A stretch of DNA of 64,000 bases from DATBGO01 sp050011895 (GCA_050011895.1 JBEKIF010000003.1:62001-126000); one strand, 5' to 3'. Positions 16,472 through 25,667 are shown, counted from the stretch's first letter. A program made the numbers and translations. Notes: a model not told the origin generated them from the sequence alone.

Positions 16472-17755
16472 GTGCGCGCAGAGTCCGCTGAATCTCAGCA
16501 AGGCCGGGCAGGCCAGCGCGCTCTGGCGGGACAGCTGGGGCGGCTGCGCCGCAAGAGCCGGCGGCCGGTGCTCACCGTGGCCGACCAGCCGGAGCCGTCA
16601 GCCGCGCCGCCGGAGACCGATGCCCGGCAGCGCCGGCGGCGGCATCAGGTCACCGGCAGTGCCTGGCTTGCCGTCATCCCCGCTGGCATCGTCGCGGTGG
16701 CGCTGACCGTGCACGCCGTCAACGGATCGCACCAGATTGTTCCGGCGCCTCGTGTCGTGGTGGCGTCGCTGCCGTACTGGAACCTCAGCCAGGGCACTGC
16801 CGCCGTCCTGGCGAACCGGCAGGCCGTCAGCGAGGTCTCCCCGTGGATATACGGGCTGGCCAGCGACGGCCACGTCGTGCTGGACCCCGGGGTCAGCAAG
16901 CCTGCTCTGAGCAGGTCACTCAGCCAGCTGCGGGCCCGTGGCCTGCCGCTGGTGCCCACTATCGCGAACGTCAATGCGCACGGCAACTGGGCCTACCCGC
17001 CGGTGGCCCGCATCCTGCACGACCCGGTCCTGATGGCGCGGCACGTTGCCGCCATCGTCGCGCTGGCGGACTCCGGCCATTACGCGGGGATCGACATTGA
17101 CTACGAAGACCTGCGGGCCGGCGACCGGCAGGACTTCACCGCCTTCGTCACCCGGCTGGCCACCGCGCTGCACGCCCAGCGGAAGATCCTGTCGGTCGCG
17201 CTGTTCGCCAAGGCCACTGACGCCGGGTACGCGCCGCGCAACCTGGCGCAGGACTACGCGGCCATCGGCAAGGTCGCCGACCAGGTGCGGCTGATGGGCT
17301 ACGACTACCACTGGTCCACCTCGCCGCCCGGGCCGATAGCCCCGGTCAGCTGGCTCAAGAGCGTGCTCAGTTACGCCAAAACGCAGCTGCCCGCAGCCAA
17401 GATCATCTTGGGCGTACCGGAGTACGGCTACGACTGGTCCCGCGGTCACGGCGTCGGGATCGCCTGGCCTCAGGCGATGCAGCTGTCCCGGCAGCCCGGG
17501 GTGCAGCTGCACTACAGCACGGCCAGTCAGGCTCCCTGGTTCAGCTATACCGATGCGGCGGGCCGCCAGCACACGGTGTGGTTCGAGGATGCGGAAAGCT
17601 CCCGCGCAAAGTTCAGGCTGGCCCAGGCAGCCGGAATCGGCGGTGTCTACCTCTGGATGTACGGCAGTGCGGATCCTGGCATCTGGCCGACTTTGCGGCA
17701 GGCGCTGCCGGCCGGCCCGCACACCCCCGTTCCGGCCGCCCGGAGAGCGTCATGA
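16472..17755 (+). CDS. membrane-anchored GH18-type glycoside hydrolase-like protein
   Basis: 427 residues from the GTG at 16472 (gcagga upstream). Arg-rich cytoplasmic start, one membrane helix (about residues 70-92), then a TIM-barrel domain outside the membrane. The GH18 signature DxDxE is seen as GIDIDYEDL with the acid/base E212; QVRLMGYDYHW and VYLWMYGSADPGIW match later GH18 strands. Like YaaH-type proteins it could cleave beta-1,4-linked GlcNAc polymers. It overlaps the synthase gene as ATGA, so it may trim or help export the polymer made next door. Confidence 0.87.
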   Translation: MRAESAESQQGRAGQRALAGQLGRLRRKSRRPVLTVADQPEPSAAPPETDARQRRRRHQVTGSAWLAVIPAGIVAVALTVHAVNGSHQIVPAPRVVVASLPYWNLSQGTAAVLANRQAVSEVSPWIYGLASDGHVVLDPGVSKPALSRSLSQLRARGLPLVPTIANVNAHGNWAYPPVARILHDPVLMARHVAAIVALADSGHYAGIDIDYEDLRAGDRQDFTAFVTRLATALHAQRKILSVALFAKATDAGYAPRNLAQDYAAIGKVADQVRLMGYDYHWSTSPPGPIAPVSWLKSVLSYAKTQLPAAKIILGVPEYGYDWSRGHGVGIAWPQAMQLSRQPGVQLHYSTASQAPWFSYTDAAGRQHTVWFEDAESSRAKFRLAQAAGIGGVYLWMYGSADPGIWPTLRQALPAGPHTPVPAARRAS

Positions 17756-19212
17756 TGCCCTGGTGGGGGATCGCGCTGCTCGTCTTCGGCGCCAACGTCG
17801 CGCTGTGGGGCACGGTCGGCCTGATCCGGCTCGTGGACCAGGAGGTACGCCGGCTGATCAGGCTGGGTCGGGCAAGGCAGCCGGAAAACGTCGTCGCACT
17901 GCGGCATGACCCGGCGGGGCGGCGAGCCCGGCAGAGCCACCTGACCGTGGACGATGTCGCCGTGCTGATCCCGGCGCACAACGAGGGCGCCGTCATCGAG
18001 GACAGCCTCGAGGCGATCACGAAGCTGGTGCCGCGCAAGAACATCCATGTGGTGTCCGACGGGTCGACCGACGACACTCTCGAGAAGGCCATGGGCGCCG
18101 GCGTCAAGGCGATCAAGACCCGGCGCAACGTCGGCAAGGCGGGAGCACTGGCCGAAGCCGTCGAGCGCTTCAAGCTCGTGGAGCGGTTCCCGGTTGTGAT
18201 GCTGCTGGACGCCGACACCAGGGTCCAGCCTGGCTACTTCAAAGCGGCGCTGCCATTGTTCGACTCGCGCCGCGTGGTCGCTGTCGCGGGCTGCGTGCGG
18301 ACCGATACCCGCCGGATGCTCTCGCCAGTCGGCAACATGCTGACAGGGCACCGGATGCGGATATACGCGGTAGGCCAGCGGGTGCTGAAGTTCGGCCAGA
18401 CGTCGCGGTTCCTGAACGCGACGCCGATCGTTCCCGGCTTTGCCAGCATCTACCGGACGGCCGTGCTGCCGAGAATGAACATGAATCCCCCGGGCCTGGT
18501 GATCGAGGACTTCAACATGACGTTCGAGGTCTACCAGCGGCAGCTGGGCAAAGTGGGCTTCACGCTCGGCGCGGTGGCCGTGACCCAGGACCCCGATAAC
18601 TTCCGCGACTATATCCGCCAGACCAGGCGCTGGGCCCTTGGCCTCTGGCAGACGGTGCGGCGGCACCCGCCGCGGCTGAACCTGTTCACTGCCATGCTCG
18701 CGCTCATGCTGACGGAACTGATCACCTCGAGCCTGCTCTTCGTCATCCTGCCGCCGATTGTTGCCGTGCTCATCCTGCCTGATCTGTTCGGCGGCGCGCT
18801 GACCTGGCCCGTTTTCGGCTCCGTCTACGCTGTGGTGTCAGCGCACGTGTCGCTGTCCAGGATCGCCTTGGGGGTGGCGATTCCCGACCTCGTCATCACC
18901 TGCCTGGTGGCGGCGGTCGAACGGCGGCCGCGGCTGCTGCTGTCAGCGGTCTTCTTCCCGTTCATGCGGGTGCTTGACGCGGCCATCGGGCTCTACGCCA
19001 TCCCGCTAGCGTGGCTGGCCAGCTCCAACGGGGTCTGGAAGAGCCCGGCCAGGCGCCGGGCCAGGGCCGGAGCGGTCGCCGCCGGCTCGCCCATACGGCC
19101 GGCGGTGCCGCAGACGGCCCGGCCGGGGACGGCACTGCCCGACGCCGCTGCCCTGGCCCCGGCGGCAGTATCTACCGCCTGGGAGGAGCAAGGCCAGCAA
19201 GCTTCGGGCTGA
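17752..19212 (+). CDS. processive GT2 family membrane glycosyltransferase (polysaccharide synthase)
   Basis: 486 residues. TM helix near residues 5-27, then a GT-A catalytic domain with VLIPAHNEG, VVSDGSTDDT, MLLDADT, the general-base region VIEDFN and QTRRW, the D,D,D,QxxRW set of processive beta-glycan synthases such as PgaC/IcaA, NodC and cellulose synthase. At least four C-terminal helices follow (about 310-430). The ATG at 17752 overlaps the GH18 stop. It is the likely polymer-forming enzyme; the presence of glmM/glmS, a GH18 protein and deacetylases nearby points to an aminosugar polymer, by inference. Confidence 0.92.
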   Translation: MMPWWGIALLVFGANVALWGTVGLIRLVDQEVRRLIRLGRARQPENVVALRHDPAGRRARQSHLTVDDVAVLIPAHNEGAVIEDSLEAITKLVPRKNIHVVSDGSTDDTLEKAMGAGVKAIKTRRNVGKAGALAEAVERFKLVERFPVVMLLDADTRVQPGYFKAALPLFDSRRVVAVAGCVRTDTRRMLSPVGNMLTGHRMRIYAVGQRVLKFGQTSRFLNATPIVPGFASIYRTAVLPRMNMNPPGLVIEDFNMTFEVYQRQLGKVGFTLGAVAVTQDPDNFRDYIRQTRRWALGLWQTVRRHPPRLNLFTAMLALMLTELITSSLLFVILPPIVAVLILPDLFGGALTWPVFGSVYAVVSAHVSLSRIALGVAIPDLVITCLVAAVERRPRLLLSAVFFPFMRVLDAAIGLYAIPLAWLASSNGVWKSPARRRARAGAVAAGSPIRPAVPQTARPGTALPDAAALAPAAVSTAWEEQGQQASG

Positions 19213-19214
19213 GC

Positions 19215-20837
19215 TCAGTCGCCGCCGGTGAAGGTCGGCCTGGTTCCGCCGGCTACCGCTGCTTCGTCGGCCTGCTCGGCCTGCTCGGCCCGTGAGTACC
19301 TGAGGTACCGGTACTGCCCGCGGGCGATGAGGCCGACGGCTACGATCACCGCTGCCAGCCCCCCCAGGAGCACGATCATCTTGTGACTCCTGGCGGGCGC
19401 GAGGCTGTACTGCGTGGTGGTGATCGTGGCGGCGGACATCGCCGTCAGGCCGAAGCTCACCGCGGTTGCCCCGGATGGGGTTTGCGGCGTCGTCCAGGCC
19501 GCCTGCTTCCAGGAAGCGGTGGCGGGGAAGGTGGCACTGGTAGTCCAGTACGCCCAGGCACCTACGGAGTTCCGGTAGTAAAGCTCAAGCTGAACGGGCT
19601 GATCGGATTTGTACCAGACTCCCGCGGTGTAAGCGTGGCCTGCCAGCGCCGCCGGCGCGCACTGGCCGAGGTCCAGAGCGGGCATCAGCTTCGCGTTGCC
19701 CGAGCCCAGCCTGGTGATGTGCACGGCTTCAGCCGCTTCCCCGTGCGGTCCGCCGGTCCGCTCATAGGAGAACGTGGCAGCAGTCCCGCCGTAGACGGCC
19801 TGCTGGTAGCACGCTGGGACGCCGCTGCCCGTCTTGGCGGCCAGTTTCGCATTGGCGATGCCCGGAGGCGGGATCGGGCTGGCGCGCGGCCCGGCCACCG
19901 GCGGGCGCACCGGTCCGCCGATCACCTGACGGATCGTCCGCACCACCGTGCCGTGCGCGGCCTGCCCGCGCAGCCAGCTGGCGACCTCGCCGAGAAGGCC
20001 CGGCGTCACCCCCAGAGGGCAGTTCTGCGGGCACACGGCGTGGATCGTGAAGATGACCCAGCCGCCGCCATGTGCCTGCGCGCCCTGGACAATGGACTCG
20101 TAGGTACCCGCTGACCATGTTGTATTGACCGAATTCACTTCAATGGGGGTGCGCACGTCGAACGGATCCTGCGGCGGCATGCTCTCAGCCCAGGCGCAGG
20201 TCTGGCACAGTCCCGCGCCCCTCAGCTGCCCGGTGCCGAGCCCGGAGTTGTATCCGCACTGCCGGGTGAGTTCCTGCATCTGCCTGGTGACCGTCGCGTA
20301 CGGATAGGCGAAATCGGTCGGCCGGAATCCCCACCGGAACAGATTCGACCTGTCATCGCAGATTTCCCGCGCTGCCTCGGCAGCCGGCAGGCCGGCCAGC
20401 TGCTGGTGCAGCACGCTGAGGCCGCCGATCTCGTTGCCACTAGCGGCGAGCGCCCGGACATCACCGATCGTCAGGTAAGGCGAGGTCGCGCGGCACTGCG
20501 CCTGGCTCTGCATGCACACCAGGCCCGAGGGGACAAAATACGTCGCGCGCATGCCGTACTGCCGGAGTATCGGCGCAGCCGCCATCTGCGAGGCGAGCCC
20601 GCCGCCCCAGGCAAACGAGACGATGGTTCTGGCAGCATCCGGGGGACCCGGTCCCCGCGCGGCGCTGCCCCGGTCGCTGGTGCCGCCCGAGCGCGCGGGC
20701 GGCACGGCCGCCCTGCTGTCGGCAGTCAGCCACACGGCACCGGGCTGGCCGGCTCGTGCCGGGCCCGCCGCTGACCCGAGCGCGGCCACCGCGAGGCTGG
20801 CGAGCAAGGCCGCCGCGACGGACATCAGCTGTCTCAT
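19215..20837 (-). CDS. secreted polysaccharide deacetylase-like protein with degenerate active site
   Basis: 540 residues: signal peptide (1-29), CE4-like domain (about 70-280), a beta-sandwich, carbohydrate-binding-like region (about 335-480) and a C-terminal membrane helix followed by a cytoplasmic tail. The fold is recognisable from ILRQYGMRATYFVPSG, NEIGG and FAYPYA, but the catalytic TFDDG is replaced by SFAWGGG (residues 74-80) and the metal-binding HxxxH by LSVLH. It is therefore probably a non-catalytic binding protein or an altered enzyme. Convergent with the GT2 gene (2-nt gap). Confidence 0.8.
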   Translation of the reverse strand: MRQLMSVAAALLASLAVAALGSAAGPARAGQPGAVWLTADSRAAVPPARSGGTSDRGSAARGPGPPDAARTIVSFAWGGGLASQMAAAPILRQYGMRATYFVPSGLVCMQSQAQCRATSPYLTIGDVRALAASGNEIGGLSVLHQQLAGLPAAEAAREICDDRSNLFRWGFRPTDFAYPYATVTRQMQELTRQCGYNSGLGTGQLRGAGLCQTCAWAESMPPQDPFDVRTPIEVNSVNTTWSAGTYESIVQGAQAHGGGWVIFTIHAVCPQNCPLGVTPGLLGEVASWLRGQAAHGTVVRTIRQVIGGPVRPPVAGPRASPIPPPGIANAKLAAKTGSGVPACYQQAVYGGTAATFSYERTGGPHGEAAEAVHITRLGSGNAKLMPALDLGQCAPAALAGHAYTAGVWYKSDQPVQLELYYRNSVGAWAYWTTSATFPATASWKQAAWTTPQTPSGATAVSFGLTAMSAATITTTQYSLAPARSHKMIVLLGGLAAVIVAVGLIARGQYRYLRYSRAEQAEQADEAAVAGGTRPTFTGGD

Positions 20838-20951
20838 TGACCCGTACGAATCCCAGCCGGAAGCAAGGCCGTCCCCGCAAGGCCCGCACGACCGACAGCT
20901 ATCAGGTAGCCAGCCGGAACCGCCGGAACTCGCATGTCCGGAGCTCGCATG

Positions 20952-22520
20952 TCAGGCGGGATCAATGCTCGGCGGCAACAGCAGGCCTATCGGATAGGTT
21001 ACCCGGTCGAACAACGGCGGCGCAGCCCAGGTAAGAGCCTCGGAAAGATCCACGAATCCGCCGCCGAAATTTGCGCTGGTGAAGTCCACCTCACCGCTGC
21101 TGAACTTAGCCCTGCTGAAACTCACGATTCCCCCGCTGAAGTTAGCGCTGGCAAACCGCACGCTGCTGCCGCTGAATTCGGCCCAGGGAAATCGCACCTC
21201 GCCGCCGCGGAATTCAGCAGCCACGAAGCTGACCGTGCCCTTGCCGAAATCGGCCCCGGTGAAGCTCACCTCGCTGCCGGTGAACTCCGCCCCGACGAAG
21301 CTGACCTCGCTGCCGCAGAACTTCGCGTCGACGAAGCCCACCTCGCCGCCAGCGAACTGCGCGTCCATGAAGCCGATCTCGCCGCCGGCGAACCTGGCGG
21401 CCAGGAAGCTCGTATAGCCCCCCGTGAACCGGGCGCCAAGGAAGCCGACGCCGCCGCCGGAGAAGACCCCGGCGGTGAAACTGACCTTGCCGCCGCTGAA
21501 CTCGGCTCCAGCGAAGCTGACGTCGCCGCCGGTGAACTCTGCCCCGACCAGGGAAACCTTCGTCCCGGTGAACCTGGCCCCGGCGAAGCTGACCGCGGCG
21601 CCGGCGAAAGTGGCCTTCGCGAGGCTGACGATTCCGCCAGTGAACTTCGCGTCGGTGAACCTGACCTGGCCGCCGCCGAAGCCGGCGCAGACGAAACTGG
21701 CCTCGGCGCCGCTGAACATGGCGCCGGTGAAGTCAATCGTGCTGCCGGCGAATGCGGCTCCGGTAAAGCTGACCTTACCCCCGCCGAAGCCGGCTCCCGC
21801 GAAGCTGACCTCCCCGCCAGCGAACTCCGCGCCGAGCAGGGAAACCCTCGTCCCGGCGAAGCTGGCCCCGGCGAAACTCACCTCGCCATCAGCGAACGTG
21901 GCTCCGGCGAAGATCAGCTCGCCGCCGGTGAACCTGCCGTCGGCGAAGCTGATCTTGCCGCCGTCGAACGTGACCCCGGCAAAGCTGAGTGACGCCTGGA
22001 CCGGTTCTCTCGAAGCGCCTTCCTCGGCAGAGTCGCCTACGTCGGGAGCCTCGATGACCATGCCGGTGAAATCCAGATCGTGGCCGCGCCAGGAAACGGC
22101 GGCGTCGTCTCGCAGGTGCGCGGTGATCACGCCAAGGACTGCCTGCTGATAGCGGCGCTCAGAGCGCCGCTCGTCGCGCCACGCTCGCAGCCTCTCTTCG
22201 GCGTCGCCGCGCCCGTCAAGCTCCGGGCGGGGCGACGGCGCCGCGCGCACGGCGGCGCACAGCACGTCGATACACTGCTGCCGGCAGTCCGCGTCCTCGT
22301 CGGCGAGCCGTTCCAGAGCGCGCACTCCGGTCAGCCGGACAGCCGCAGAGGCGTCCTCGAGCTGGCCGGCCGGCCCGGCCAGCAGCTCCCCCACCTCGCT
22401 CGAGTCCAATCCTTGCGAGCGCCGGTCGGCGGCGCTCCGGCGGCGCGCCCGCCCCCCCGGCAGCCTGGACGTCTCTGCCGGCAGCTCGGGCGGTGACTTC
22501 TTGCGGGGCGAGTTGATCAT
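20952..22520 (-). CDS. pentapeptide-like repeat protein with 12-residue units
   Basis: 522 residues. The N-terminal part has the helical region found in many actinobacterial pentapeptide-repeat proteins (LEDASAAVRLTGVRALERLAD, then AVLGVITAHLRDD). From about residue 175 to 490 there are 26 consecutive 12-residue units of the type VSFAGAEFTGGE with Phe at positions 3 and 8. Each unit reads as two pentapeptides plus two residues. This predicts a right-handed beta solenoid. No membrane segment or signal peptide. Function unknown. Antisense frames across the repeat are artefacts. Confidence 0.85.
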   Translation of the reverse strand: MINSPRKKSPPELPAETSRLPGGRARRRSAADRRSQGLDSSEVGELLAGPAGQLEDASAAVRLTGVRALERLADEDADCRQQCIDVLCAAVRAAPSPRPELDGRGDAEERLRAWRDERRSERRYQQAVLGVITAHLRDDAAVSWRGHDLDFTGMVIEAPDVGDSAEEGASREPVQASLSFAGVTFDGGKISFADGRFTGGELIFAGATFADGEVSFAGASFAGTRVSLLGAEFAGGEVSFAGAGFGGGKVSFTGAAFAGSTIDFTGAMFSGAEASFVCAGFGGGQVRFTDAKFTGGIVSLAKATFAGAAVSFAGARFTGTKVSLVGAEFTGGDVSFAGAEFSGGKVSFTAGVFSGGGVGFLGARFTGGYTSFLAARFAGGEIGFMDAQFAGGEVGFVDAKFCGSEVSFVGAEFTGSEVSFTGADFGKGTVSFVAAEFRGGEVRFPWAEFSGSSVRFASANFSGGIVSFSRAKFSSGEVDFTSANFGGGFVDLSEALTWAAPPLFDRVTYPIGLLLPPSIDPA

Positions 22521-22684
22521 AGCGGCAAGGTGAACTCCGGCACCGGTTTAGCTATCCGCGAGGCGCTAATGCTAAAGACCACCATATCCTGCTTGACATG
22601 GCGTTTCCCTAGTTCGGGCAGTGATCGCCGCCAGATCCCGGTAAGCGGCTGGTCAACTCGGTGCAGACGCACCGATATCGTTCG

Positions 22685-23536
22685 TCATGGGCCGGGCCAG
22701 GCTAACAGGGCTTGATGGCCGCCGGACAAGCTGGCGGCCGGGCCGCGATGCCCCCAGCCAAGCCGGTGCCTGGCGCCCTTGGCCCACAGCCGTGCCGCGG
22801 AATCGTCGTCGCCGACAAAGGTGCGCGGTAGCGCGTACCGGCCCGTCAGCGCCGATCGCCAGATCGCGCACCCGTAGCCGTATCCGGCGCTGCGCACCGC
22901 ACGTACAGCCCGGCTGTCGACGTGACCATAGGGATAACAGAAGCCGGCTACCTCCTGCCCGCTGACGTCCTGCAGGGCGGCCCGGCTGTCCCTGAGCTCG
23001 CGGGCGAGCTCCGCATCTGCGACCGATAGCAGCGAGACATGATGCATCCCGTGTGAACCGACTTCCATGCCCGCGTCGGCTACCTGCCGCACCTGCTCCG
23101 CCGTCATGAGCGGCTTGCGCGGCCCCTCCGGGTCCCACTCGTTGTCCCCGCCAAGCCGGGCGGCGATAGGGAAGACGGTCGCGCTGAATCCGTACCGCTC
23201 CATGATTGGCACCGCGTAGCTGGCAAAGTCGGCGTAGCCGTCGTCAAAGGTGAGACCGACCAGGCCCGCGCCCGAGCCAGCACGCCTGGCCGCAAGCAGC
23301 TCTCGCATGCAGACGCCCTTGAGGCCTCGCCGGCTCAGCCAGCGCAGCTGCTGATCAAAGCGTTGCGGGCGCACCGTTACCAAGTACGGGTCCACTTCGT
23401 ACGGGGTAACGGAGTGATACATGTAGACGAGCGGGGGGCTCAAGCTTGGAATTTCTGCTCCCGTGAGGTGAGGCACTGCCTGCGGCATCGCCAGCGGGAT
23501 TCGGCCTGCCGGTCGCCAATCCCTTAGCGTGAACAT
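22685..23536 (-). CDS. polysaccharide deacetylase (CE4) with intact motifs
   Basis: 283 residues. NodB-homology domain with MYHSVTP, catalytic TFDDG (residues 96-100; base D98 and metal ligand D99), metal ligands in SHGMHH, and FCYPYGH. These are the residues missing from the relative at 19215. Probably removes acetyl groups from an N-acetylated sugar polymer. No clear signal peptide with the ATG at 23536; the start could be internal. It diverges from the regulator gene at 23704. Confidence 0.88.
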   Translation of the reverse strand: MFTLRDWRPAGRIPLAMPQAVPHLTGAEIPSLSPPLVYMYHSVTPYEVDPYLVTVRPQRFDQQLRWLSRRGLKGVCMRELLAARRAGSGAGLVGLTFDDGYADFASYAVPIMERYGFSATVFPIAARLGGDNEWDPEGPRKPLMTAEQVRQVADAGMEVGSHGMHHVSLLSVADAELARELRDSRAALQDVSGQEVAGFCYPYGHVDSRAVRAVRSAGYGYGCAIWRSALTGRYALPRTFVGDDDSAARLWAKGARHRLGWGHRGPAASLSGGHQALLAWPGP

Positions 23537-23703
23537 TCATACACGGAAAGCGACTCACGCGCGATGACAAATTGCCAGTCTAGATTACTGTGAGTTATTT
23601 ACAAGCCTCCGGGCGCGGAGAATATCCAGTGCGCGGCCGATGATTGCTCCTTCAAAGGTATGAGGACAACACCGGCTCTAGCCACGATAGTGCTGTGGTG
23701 GAC

Positions 23704-24426
23704 ATGCTGCGGCTGGTTCTCGTGGGCAACTACCGGATGGTCACCGATGCGCTGGCCTCCCGGCTGGCGACCGCGCCCGACATATTGGTGGTGCACTCCT
23801 GCACCACCAGTGAGCCGAGGCTGACCCAGCTGGTCCGCTGGCTGCGGCCGGACGTCGCCTTGATCCATGTGAAGCCGCTCGGATTCGCGGTGGCGGAGGT
23901 CGTGCAGCGGCTTCGGGAAGCCTGGCCCGCGACACGCGTGGTGATGTTCAGCGCCGGCGACGATGTCGGGCAGGCTGTTGACGCGGCCAGGGCGGGTGCG
24001 GATGCCTGGATTTCGAGAACTCAGGGAGCGGACGAGCTGCAGACCATAGTCCGCGGCGTGTGCGCCGGGAGTTCCTGGTACCCGCCGGTGATCCTCGGCG
24101 AGGTCCTGCGCCAGCTGCGCGAGGACATCCGCAAGGCCGCCGAGGTCCAGGATCCGCTGGACGTGCTCAGCCCGCGGGAACGGGACGTCCTGGCGAGCAT
24201 GGTGGAGGGCAAGCACGGCCAGCAGATCGCCAAGGAGCTGCTGATATCCCCGGATACGGTCCGGACCCACACCCGCAGCATCTTCAGCAAGCTGGACGTG
24301 CATACCAGGCTCCAGGCGGTGCGGATCGCCCGCGCGGCCGGCTTGCGCCCGCCCGAGCGTCCGGGCTTGGCCGACCGCGAGAGCGCCGCGTTTTCCGTCA
24401 TCCCGACGGGCCGAGGCCGCCGGTGA
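23704..24426 (+). CDS. LuxR-type regulator with pseudo-receiver domain
   Basis: 240 residues from ATG 23704; the frame is open to a TTG at 23644, and the start is uncertain because neither has a strong Shine-Dalgarno. The N-terminal receiver-like domain begins LRLVLVGNYRMVTDAL, where the usual acidic pair is GN, and the phospho-acceptor position in DVALIHVKP is His, so phosphorylation is unlikely. The C-terminal LuxR/GerE helix-turn-helix is intact (LSPRERDVLASMVEGKHGQQIAKELLISPDTVRTHTRSIFSKL). It probably regulates the surrounding locus. It overlaps the next gene as GTGA. Confidence 0.88.
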   Translation: MLRLVLVGNYRMVTDALASRLATAPDILVVHSCTTSEPRLTQLVRWLRPDVALIHVKPLGFAVAEVVQRLREAWPATRVVMFSAGDDVGQAVDAARAGADAWISRTQGADELQTIVRGVCAGSSWYPPVILGEVLRQLREDIRKAAEVQDPLDVLSPRERDVLASMVEGKHGQQIAKELLISPDTVRTHTRSIFSKLDVHTRLQAVRIARAAGLRPPERPGLADRESAAFSVIPTGRGRR

Positions 24427-25667
24427 CTGCCGCAGCCCGGGCCGCCCCTGGGTCCGCGCCGCAGCGATCAGGGGTGCCTGACCGGCCGATTCGGGTGGCG
24501 ACGGTCGTAACGAGGCTGGAAGGCGGGGCTGGCGTGCTGGCCCTGCGCGGGGCGCAGGTCATCGGCCGCGAGAGCTTCCAGCCCACGATCGTGACGGGCA
24601 GCGGAGACGGCCTGCTTGCCGAAGCCGCCGAATCCGGGATCGAGGTGGTGCTCGAGCCGGCGCTGCGCGCACCCATCGCTCTCCGCACCGACCTGCTGGC
24701 ACTGCGGCGGCTGGACCTGTTGTTCCGGCAGCGGGCCTTCCAGGTTGTCCACACGCACTGCGCCAAGGCCGGCACTGTCGGCCGAATGGCCGCCCGCCGC
24801 GCGGGAGTCCCCTGGATCGTGCACACGTTCCACGGATTCCCGTTCCATCAGTTCCAGTCAGCGCCGCGGCGCAACGCCTACGTCTCCATCGAGCGGCACC
24901 TTGGCCGGTTCACCGACCTGGCGCTCTGCGTAGGCAGCGGGGTAGCCGCCGAGGCGGTGGCCCGTGAGCTGATCGCACCGGACCGGGTTCGCACGATCGG
25001 GGTGATAGTGGGCGGCCCGGAACGGATAAGGGCCAGCATGGCGGCTCGCGATCCAGTGGCACGCCGGCGCGCCCGCGCGGCGCTTGGCCTGCCGGTGACG
25101 GCCACTGTCGTCGGCGCAGTAGGCCGGCTGACCTACCAGAAGGCACCCGAGGACTTCGTGGACGCCATTGCCGAGCTCGGCCGTCCGGATGTGATCGGCA
25201 TCTGGATCGGCGGCGGAGATCTCGCCGAGCGCGTCGCGCGGCGGGCCAGCGGGGGCGGCGCCCGCCAGCCCGCCAGGATAATGCTGGCGGGCGAGCGTAC
25301 CGACATTCTCGATGTGCTTCCGGCACTGGACGTCTTTGTCCTGCCGAGCCGGTACGAAGGGCTGCCCACCGCGATCGTGGAAGCCATGATCTGCGGAGTT
25401 CCGGTCGTCGCTACGTCCGTCAACGCCGTCCCCGATCTGGTGCTGCCCGGATCGACGGGCCTGCTGGTGCCACCGCGGCGGCCCCGCCTGCTGGCATCCG
25501 CGATCCGGTCCCTGCTTGACTCACCCGAGGCTGCCGCCCGGATGGCCGAGACCGCCCATGCCCGCGTGGCCGACCGCTACGGGCAGCAGGACCTGCGGGA
25601 CGCGCTCGTAGCGGCCTATGTCTGCGCTGCTTCCGCCGATGCGGTGCGCGAGAATGTCCCGGCCTGA
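24423..25667 (+). CDS. GT4 family glycosyltransferase
   Basis: 414 residues from the GTG at 24423, which overlaps the regulator stop (GTGA). The frame is open upstream inside the regulator gene, but that part is a shadow. GT-B fold: VATVVTRLEGGAGVLALRGA, VVHTHCAKAGTVGRMAAR, HTFHGFPFH, then the donor domain VVGAVGRLTYQKAPEDFVDAI, GGGDLAERV and the EX7E motif RYEGLPTAIVEAMICGVPVVAT. The sequence VGGPE replaces the usual PNG turn. Coupling to a regulator is unusual and links its production to that protein. Confidence 0.92.
   Translation: MTAAARAAPGSAPQRSGVPDRPIRVATVVTRLEGGAGVLALRGAQVIGRESFQPTIVTGSGDGLLAEAAESGIEVVLEPALRAPIALRTDLLALRRLDLLFRQRAFQVVHTHCAKAGTVGRMAARRAGVPWIVHTFHGFPFHQFQSAPRRNAYVSIERHLGRFTDLALCVGSGVAAEAVARELIAPDRVRTIGVIVGGPERIRASMAARDPVARRRARAALGLPVTATVVGAVGRLTYQKAPEDFVDAIAELGRPDVIGIWIGGGDLAERVARRASGGGARQPARIMLAGERTDILDVLPALDVFVLPSRYEGLPTAIVEAMICGVPVVATSVNAVPDLVLPGSTGLLVPPRRPRLLASAIRSLLDSPEAAARMAETAHARVADRYGQQDLRDALVAAYVCAASADAVRENVPA

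Noticed and set aside
20934..22149. Long plus-strand frames (352 and 241 codons) opposite the repeat protein
   Set aside because: They are mirror images of the 36-bp repeat in the real minus-strand gene; no ribosome binding site and no recognisable domain, while the minus frame has a conserved N-terminal region.
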